DNA from: Acidiferrobacterales bacterium
GTDB lineage: Bacteria > Pseudomonadota > Gammaproteobacteria > Acidiferrobacterales > Sulfurifustaceae
Assembly: GCA_919902095.1 (NCBI GenBank)
Contig: CAKKQL010000073.1
Location: 1-10,220 of the forward strand
Reading direction: 5' to 3'
Length of the DNA: 10,220 bases
Under the pieces are notes generated by a model. The model was given only the letters and a program-made list of their open reading frames with translations, was not told where the DNA came from and ran no database searches. The first letter of the stretch is position 1. Every line of letters begins with the position of its first letter. Of the stretch, positions 6,509-10,220 are shown piece after piece. Position numbers and translations under genes: made by a program.

Positions 6509-8077
6509 TTAGCCGTTGCCGCCGAACGGCCAGGCCGCGGCCGGGTCCCACACCGGCATGCCGAGGAACGCGTACCACGGCGCCATGATGACGATGCCGT
6601 AGGCGATCGCGATCAGGATCGAGACCCAGCCGGCCTTGGCGTAATCGGCGGTGCTGAAGGTCTCGGTGCCGTAGGCGATCACCGCCGCCGTGATCTGGGT
6701 TGGCAGCAGGTAGGCGAAGGTGTCGGTGTCGGCGACCAGCATGGTGAACGCTACCGGGTGCAGGCCGAGCTGCTTGCCGAGCTCGAACAGAATCGGCGCC
6801 AGCATGGTGATGGCAGCGACATTGGACAGCATGCCGATGCGCACGATGTGGGTACCGGCCATCATGATCAGCAGCACCATCCACCAGCTATGCCCGGTGA
6901 CCACGCCGTGGATCAGGTCGGCGAGCCACAGGGCCAGCCCCGACTTGCTCATGGCGCCGGTGAGCGTGATGGCGCCGCCGAGCAGCAGGAAGGTGCCCCA
7001 CATGGTGCGGTCCTGGACCTCCTTCCACTTGAACCGGAACAGTCCTGGCGTGAACAGCACCAGGATGCCAATCAGGCCGATGATGCCGAGCTGGAACTTG
7101 TGCAGCTGGTAGATCGGACTGCCCTTGCCCATGGCGAACACCAGCGCGACGCCGGTGAAGATCGCCACCAGCAGCCACTCGCTGTTCGACATCTTGCCGA
7201 GGTCCTTGTGCATCTTGTGGATCGCGGCGTGGCCGCCGGCGATGTCCACGCCCGCGGTCTTGAAGTGGTAGCGGATCCACCACTGCGTGAGCGCGAACAT
7301 GCCGAGGTAGGGGAACTGCAACAGCATCCAGTCGAGGTAGCCGATCTGGAAGCCGTTCTTGCCGAACAGGTCCACCAGGATCAGGTTCGGCAGGTGCGCG
7401 GTCATGATGAACATGCCGGTGATCATGCTGCCGTACACCAGCGTCTGGATGACGATCGCCTTCTTGGCGTCGCGCTCGCGTTCCGAATCGCCGAGCAGGT
7501 TGGTGACACCCTGGATGATGGGCATTACGGTCGCCGAGCGCGCCACCGCCGCGGGGATGAAGAACGACAGGATCAGGTTGACGCCAAAGAAGCCCCAGAT
7601 GACGCGCCCGACATTGGAGGCCTTGATCTTGTCCAGTATTCCCAGCGCGATGCGCCGGTCGAGCTTGAGCAACTGCATGATGGCGCCGACCAGGAATGCG
7701 AACAGCACCAGCCACACCACGTGGCGGGTGAAGCCGACGAACACCTGCTCAAGCGGCGGCCCCTTCGTCCACGGGAGGGCGTGCGTCAGGATCAGCAGCA
7801 AGGGAATGGAGATACCAGTGATGCCGACCGGCATCGCCTCGGATACCCACATCAGGCTCGCCCATACCACAATCGCCAGCACCGCCATACCCTCGGGCTT
7901 GAGGCCGGCGGGTATCGGGAACACCCAAATGATCAGCGCAAACATCGCCCACGCGGCGATGAATCCGGCCAGCACGCGCGTGGGATTGCGCCCGCTGGCG
8001 CGGATGTTGTTGGTCAGATAGCCGAGCGGCCCGTCCGCCGCCGGAAGCGTCGCCGCGCCCTTGCCGTTGCTTGCCAT
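6509..8077 (-). CDS. DASS/SLC13-family anion transporter (divalent anion:Na+ symporter family)
   Basis: 522 residues with about a dozen hydrophobic segments, the usual length and layout of this inner-membrane family. Landmarks are VWASLMWVSEAMPVGITGIS at 71-90 (the W.sEa.P...t entry motif), FFIPAAVARSATVMPIIQG at 172-190 (first clamshell hairpin), THIVRIGMLSNVAAITMLAP at 409-428 (second hairpin), and DTDTFAYLLPTQITAAVIAYG at 450-470 followed by DYAKAGW, the typical C-terminal signature. DASS proteins import C4-dicarboxylates, citrate, sulfate or related anions, mostly with Na+. The family's two SNT motifs appear here as AVARSAT and SNVA, so coupling or substrate may be unusual. The ATG has an AGGGGG ribosome binding site 6 nt upstream. 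It is the first gene of a minus-strand unit with the PHP gene and is divergent from the Crp/Fnr regulator gene, which may control it. Confidence 0.92.
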   Translation of the reverse strand: MASNGKGAATLPAADGPLGYLTNNIRASGRNPTRVLAGFIAAWAMFALIIWVFPIPAGLKPEGMAVLAIVVWASLMWVSEAMPVGITGISIPLLLILTHALPWTKGPPLEQVFVGFTRHVVWLVLFAFLVGAIMQLLKLDRRIALGILDKIKASNVGRVIWGFFGVNLILSFFIPAAVARSATVMPIIQGVTNLLGDSERERDAKKAIVIQTLVYGSMITGMFIMTAHLPNLILVDLFGKNGFQIGYLDWMLLQFPYLGMFALTQWWIRYHFKTAGVDIAGGHAAIHKMHKDLGKMSNSEWLLVAIFTGVALVFAMGKGSPIYQLHKFQLGIIGLIGILVLFTPGLFRFKWKEVQDRTMWGTFLLLGGAITLTGAMSKSGLALWLADLIHGVVTGHSWWMVLLIMMAGTHIVRIGMLSNVAAITMLAPILFELGKQLGLHPVAFTMLVADTDTFAYLLPTQITAAVIAYGTETFSTADYAKAGWVSILIAIAYGIVIMAPWYAFLGMPVWDPAAAWPFGGNG

Positions 8078-8080
8078 GTA

Positions 8081-8097
8081 TAACCCCCTAATGGTTA
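8081..8097 (-). promoter_or_regulatory. Ribosome binding site of the transporter gene within a small hairpin
   Basis: AGGGGG (minus strand, 8084-8089) lies 6 nt before the ATG at 8077 and supports that start. It is embedded in a TAACC-7 nt-GGTTA inverted repeat (8081-8085 with 8093-8097), so a 5-bp helix could partly hide it. The RBS is clear; a regulatory role of the hairpin is only possible. Confidence 0.6.
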
Positions 8098-8164
8098 ATA
8101 GGTTGATCCATAAGCCTTAGCTGCCACGAACTGCGCCGCTCTTCCGTCTGAGCGATAAACGACG

Positions 8165-8190
8165 TTGACGTCCGAAGTAAAATCCTTTAT
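8165..8190 (+). promoter_or_regulatory. Possible sigma70 promoter of the Crp/Fnr-family gene
   Basis: TTGACG (8165-8170, 5 of 6 to the -35 consensus) is followed after 17 nt by TATCTG starting at 8188 (3 of 6 to -10). Transcription would begin near 8200, which is compatible with a start at the GTG at 8267 and not with any start codon before about 8200. The -10 match is weak. Confidence 0.3.
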
Positions 8191-8254
8191 CTGGATGGCA
8201 TCATATTTCATGGCACGGACGCGTCTGTCGGCTGGCCGACATCACCCACCCTGC

Positions 8255-8259
8255 GGGGA
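8255..8259 (+). promoter_or_regulatory. Ribosome binding site supporting the GTG start at 8267
   Basis: GGGGA lies 7 nt before GTG 8267. Earlier in-frame ATGs at 8195 and 8210 lack a comparable site and would add residues that do not look like the usual N-terminus of this regulator family. Confidence 0.6.
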
Positions 8260-8266
8260 AAGTACC

Positions 8267-8977
8267 GTGCACAACCTGTGGTTTATCCCGCCGTCTGATT
8301 TTCTCGGCAAACTCAGGTGTGAAGACCACGCTGCGCTGCTGGCCTTGGCCGAAACCCGGACGTTCCGCCGCCAGGCGCCGGTTTTCCAGGCCGGGTCGCC
8401 GGGCAACAACGTCTACATTCTCAAGCATGGGCGCGTGAAGATCTTCGCGCTGTCGCCGCTCGGCAAGCAGGTGATCCTGTGGTTCTGCTTCCCGGGCGAG
8501 ATCTTCGGCTTGGCCGAGATGCCGCGCGCCGGCCAGCGCGAGGTGTATGCCGAGGCCTGCGCCGACTCGACGGTGCTGTCCATCCCGCAGCCGGACTTCA
8601 AGGCGTTCCTTGCCAGCCATCCCGACACCGCCATGCGGGTGATCGACCTGCTGTCGTGCCGACTGCGCACGCTCGGCGACATGCTGCTCAATCTCACCAG
8701 CGACGACGTGACCACGCGCGTCGTCAAGCTGCTGATCCGCCTGAGCGCGCGCTACGGGAAGCGTCTGGTGACCGAGGACGTCTGTCTGGACATCGACCTC
8801 ACCCACCAGGACATCGCCGACATGATCGGCACCAGCCGTCAGACGGTGACCAGCGTGCTGAGCGACCTGCGCCGCCAGGGCGTGGTGCGCGTCGAGAATC
8901 ATCACATCCACATCCCCAGCCAGCGGTTGCTCGAGCGCTTGGCCGGCAACACGCCGCCACCCGCGCGCGTCTCCTGA
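8267..8977 (+). CDS. Crp/Fnr-family transcriptional regulator
   Basis: 236 residues from the GTG at 8267. The N-terminal cyclic-nucleotide-binding-like beta barrel covers about 20-115: PVFQAGSPGNNVYILKHGRVKIF (38-60) and ILWFCFPGEIFGLAEMPRAG (70-89), with the GEIFGL turn of the family. A long dimerisation helix follows at about 120-145. The C-terminal winged helix holds DLTHQDIADMIGTSRQTVTS (177-196), a textbook recognition helix with TSRQTVTSVLSDLRRQG. Five cysteines (18, 74, 98, 131, 173) are scattered and do not form the N-terminal cluster that Fnr uses for its 4Fe-4S centre, so it is not classical Fnr; the signal it senses (cyclic nucleotide, haem ligand, NO, other) is unknown. It is divergent from the transporter gene and heads a tight three-gene unit, so it probably regulates the locus and perhaps itself. 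Confidence 0.92.
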   Translation: MHNLWFIPPSDFLGKLRCEDHAALLALAETRTFRRQAPVFQAGSPGNNVYILKHGRVKIFALSPLGKQVILWFCFPGEIFGLAEMPRAGQREVYAEACADSTVLSIPQPDFKAFLASHPDTAMRVIDLLSCRLRTLGDMLLNLTSDDVTTRVVKLLIRLSARYGKRLVTEDVCLDIDLTHQDIADMIGTSRQTVTSVLSDLRRQGVVRVENHHIHIPSQRLLERLAGNTPPPARVS

Positions 8978-8979
8978 AC

Positions 8980-9252
8980 GTGCCGTCCGCACTCAAGACG
9001 CTGTTGTGGGTGGTCGTTTTGCTCGATGCCTACGTGCTGGTCTACTACCGGCTGATGGTGAAGCACCATTACGAGCAGGCGCGCGGGGTGAGCGAAGGCA
9101 CCTTCTGGGCGTTGCTGAGCTTCCCGCCGTACGCGCGCCTGCCGGAGGCGGGCCGGAAATACGCCCGCCGCTATTGGATCGCATTCGCGGTGCTGGCCGG
9201 GTGCGTGACCGTGCTGGCCATGACGGCCGATTTCTCCCGCCTTGGTTTCTGA
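8980..9252 (+). CDS. Small two-helix membrane protein of unknown function
   Basis: 90 residues from a GTG that lies 2 nt after the regulator's stop codon; the spacing favours translational coupling, since no good ribosome binding site is visible. Hydrophobic helices at about 7-24 (LLWVVVLLDAYVLVYYRL) and 66-83 (WIAFAVLAGCVTVLAMTA) flank a polar, basic loop of about 40 residues containing HHYEQARGVSEG and LPEAGRKYARRY. The positive-inside rule suggests the basic loop (KHHYE..., RKYARR) faces the cytoplasm. An internal ATG would cut off the first helix, so the GTG is preferred. No family is recognised. Its place between a regulator and a binding-protein gene suggests a role in the same system, for example as a membrane partner. 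Confidence 0.7.
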   Translation: MPSALKTLLWVVVLLDAYVLVYYRLMVKHHYEQARGVSEGTFWALLSFPPYARLPEAGRKYARRYWIAFAVLAGCVTVLAMTADFSRLGF

Positions 9253-10126
9253 ACCGCTCGACTGGCCGCCGGAACGAGCCGGCGGCGCGGATCCGACGCC
9301 GCGCTGGTCGCAGCCGCTTTCCAACCTGGTGCTCGATTTTCACGGCGACCCGGCGCGCGCGCGGCTGGTGGTGTTCTCAGACGGCAACCACCACATGGCG
9401 CTCGCGGAGTGTCTGCGGCGTTTTCTAGTCCTGCATCCGCAGGCGCAGGACGTGTTCTATGCCACCATGCCGCCGTCGGTGCTGCTCGATCTGTTGGCCG
9501 CCGGCGGCCTCGACCTCGGCAACCTGCGTCTGCGCGCAGCGCCGCACCTGTTCATCAGTCCGCCCGGGATTCTCGACCGCGTCGTGGCCGCGGGCCGCGC
9601 CGCCGGTCACGTTCCGTTCATGCGTTCGCGCGGCAACGTGCTGCTGGTACGCAAAGGAAATCCGAAAGGCATCCGTGTGGTCGCGGATTTGGCGCGCGCC
9701 GACGTGCGGCTGTTTCTCTCCAATCCGCGGACCGAGACCGCGAGCCACGAGGTGTACGCGCGCACGCTGCGCGCGCTCGCGCATGCCGCCGGCATCGGCA
9801 CGGATTTCGTCGCGGGACCGAACGTGGTCCACGGCGAGCGCATCCACCACCGCGAGGCGCCGCAGGCGCTGGCCGATGGGTGCGTCGACGCGGCGTGTCT
9901 CTACTATCATTTGGCGTTGCGCTACACGCGCATCTTTCCGGAGTATTTCGAGATCGTGCCGCTGGATGGAGCGCCGGATCGCCCGGCGCCGGGGAACGTG
10001 ATCAGCGACTACCACCTGGCGATGATCGGCGACGGCGGGGGGTGGGGCGGCGCCGCGCGCGATTTTCTCCTGGGACCGGAGGCGGCGGCCATCTACGCGC
10101 ACCACGGCCTGGTGCGCGCCGGCTAG
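9242..10126 (+). CDS. ModA-like substrate-binding-fold protein without a signal peptide
   Basis: 294 residues if translation starts at TTG 9242, which overlaps the previous stop codon by 11 nt; an in-frame stop at 9221-9223 limits the start to a few codons. The body resembles molybdate/tungstate-type periplasmic binding proteins (PBP-II fold): RLVVFSDGNHHMALAECLRRF at 41-61, LRAAPHLFISPPGILDRVV at 98-115 (the 'ADVFIS' counterpart), GNVLLVRKGNPKGIRVVADL at 131-150 (NxLvL...GNP.GI), LFLSNPRTETASHEVYARTL at 157-176 and DAACLYYHLALRY near 216-228. The N-terminus (SEPLDWPPERAGGADPTPRW) is polar and proline-rich, with no signal peptide, so the protein appears to be cytoplasmic. No modB/modC transporter genes are nearby. 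It may be an intracellular anion sensor or carrier rather than a transport component. The ligand is unknown; exact start uncertain. Confidence 0.78.
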   Translation: MVSEPLDWPPERAGGADPTPRWSQPLSNLVLDFHGDPARARLVVFSDGNHHMALAECLRRFLVLHPQAQDVFYATMPPSVLLDLLAAGGLDLGNLRLRAAPHLFISPPGILDRVVAAGRAAGHVPFMRSRGNVLLVRKGNPKGIRVVADLARADVRLFLSNPRTETASHEVYARTLRALAHAAGIGTDFVAGPNVVHGERIHHREAPQALADGCVDAACLYYHLALRYTRIFPEYFEIVPLDGAPDRPAPGNVISDYHLAMIGDGGGWGGAARDFLLGPEAAAIYAHHGLVRAG

Positions 10127-10140
10127 GGCGCCGTTCCCCG

Positions 10141-10220
10141 CTATTCGAGGTGCAGGTCCTTGAGCTTGCGCGTGAGGGTGTTGCGGCCCCAGCCGAGGAG
10201 CTTGGCGGCGTCCTGCTTGC
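10141..10220 (-). CDS. ntrC: NtrC (nitrogen regulator NR-I) C-terminal fragment
   Basis: Only the last 26 complete codons before the TAG at 10141-10143 are in the window; the rest lies to the right. They read KQDAAKLLGWGRNTLTRKLKDLHLE in two parts: KQDAAKLLGWGRN and TLTRKLKDLHLE. This is the Fis-type helix-turn-helix at the C-terminus of NtrC, with the GWGRNTLTRKLK recognition helix characteristic of NtrC itself rather than of other sigma54 activators. NtrC is the response regulator that activates sigma54 promoters under nitrogen limitation. It converges with the ModA-like gene across 14 nt, with no terminator between them. Confidence 0.9.
   Translation of the reverse strand, partial: KQDAAKLLGWGRNTLTRKLKDLHLE

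Larger units (their letters stand above)
8078..8266. other. Divergent intergenic region between transporter and regulator genes
   Basis: 189 nt, less GC-rich than the flanking genes, hold the 5' regions of both divergent units. Toward the transporter a TATGAT -10-like hexamer (minus strand, 8200-8205) is visible without a good -35. A TTGAT half-site occurs at 8103-8107, but no second ATCAA half follows at the right distance, so no full Fnr/Crp-type box can be claimed. Confidence 0.5.

Noticed and set aside
4481..8083. A 1200-codon open frame on the + strand antisense to the PHP and transporter genes
   Set aside because: It is in codon register with both minus-strand genes, so it stays open simply because they avoid TTA, CTA and TCA codons, which are rare in high-GC DNA. 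Its predicted product is rich in His, Arg, Asp, Gln and Val with no domain, whereas the minus-strand products show clear families.
8103..8114. TTGAT half-site as an Fnr box
   Set aside because: The required ATCAA half does not follow after four bases; one half-site is not evidence.
8210..8217. TGGCACGG, a perfect match to the -24 part of a sigma54 promoter
   Set aside because: No GC dinucleotide of the -12 element occurs at the required distance, so it is not a sigma54 promoter.

Overview
The window is high-GC, densely coded bacterial DNA. It looks like a ubiquinone-making Pseudomonadota, most likely a gammaproteobacterium. Two things point there: a UbiH/UbiF/VisC/COQ6-type hydroxylase at the left edge, and a C-terminal fragment at the right edge that matches NtrC (NR-I) closely. 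The exact genus cannot be told from the sequence. No rRNA, tRNA, CRISPR array, insertion sequence or phage gene is visible.

Left part (1-2865, + strand): a 5'-truncated flavin hydroxylase of ubiquinone synthesis; an AT-richer island (about 1175-1726) with a small secreted protein of unknown role and its own plausible sigma70 promoter; a two-helix membrane protein with a bacterial PH-like domain; and a TehB-like SAM-dependent methyltransferase that starts 2 nt after it. A perfect 15-bp hairpin lies inside the 3' end of the methyltransferase gene, next to the convergent gene that follows.

Middle part (2870-8077, - strand), read right to left: a DASS/SLC13-family anion transporter; a large metal-dependent PHP-superfamily protein with N-terminal beta-sandwich (Ig-like) segments; two hairpins, the second a textbook Rho-independent terminator; and a separate PhnD-type periplasmic binding protein with a strong ribosome binding site. 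A perfect 26-bp palindrome sits between the transporter and PHP genes.

Right part (8267-10126, + strand), divergent from the transporter: a Crp/Fnr-family regulator, a 90-residue two-helix membrane protein, and a ModA-like binding-protein fold without a signal peptide. These are packed so tightly (2-nt gap, then 11-nt overlap) that they should form one operon. The 3' end of ntrC follows on the opposite strand.

The most interesting reading is that 2870-10126 is an undescribed locus for uptake, processing and sensing of an anion. It has a transporter, a candidate hydrolase, a periplasmic and a cytoplasmic binding protein, a small membrane protein and a divergent regulator, but no ABC permease or ATPase that would normally go with the binding proteins. 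The substrate cannot be told from the sequence; the joint function is inference from gene order and family identity.
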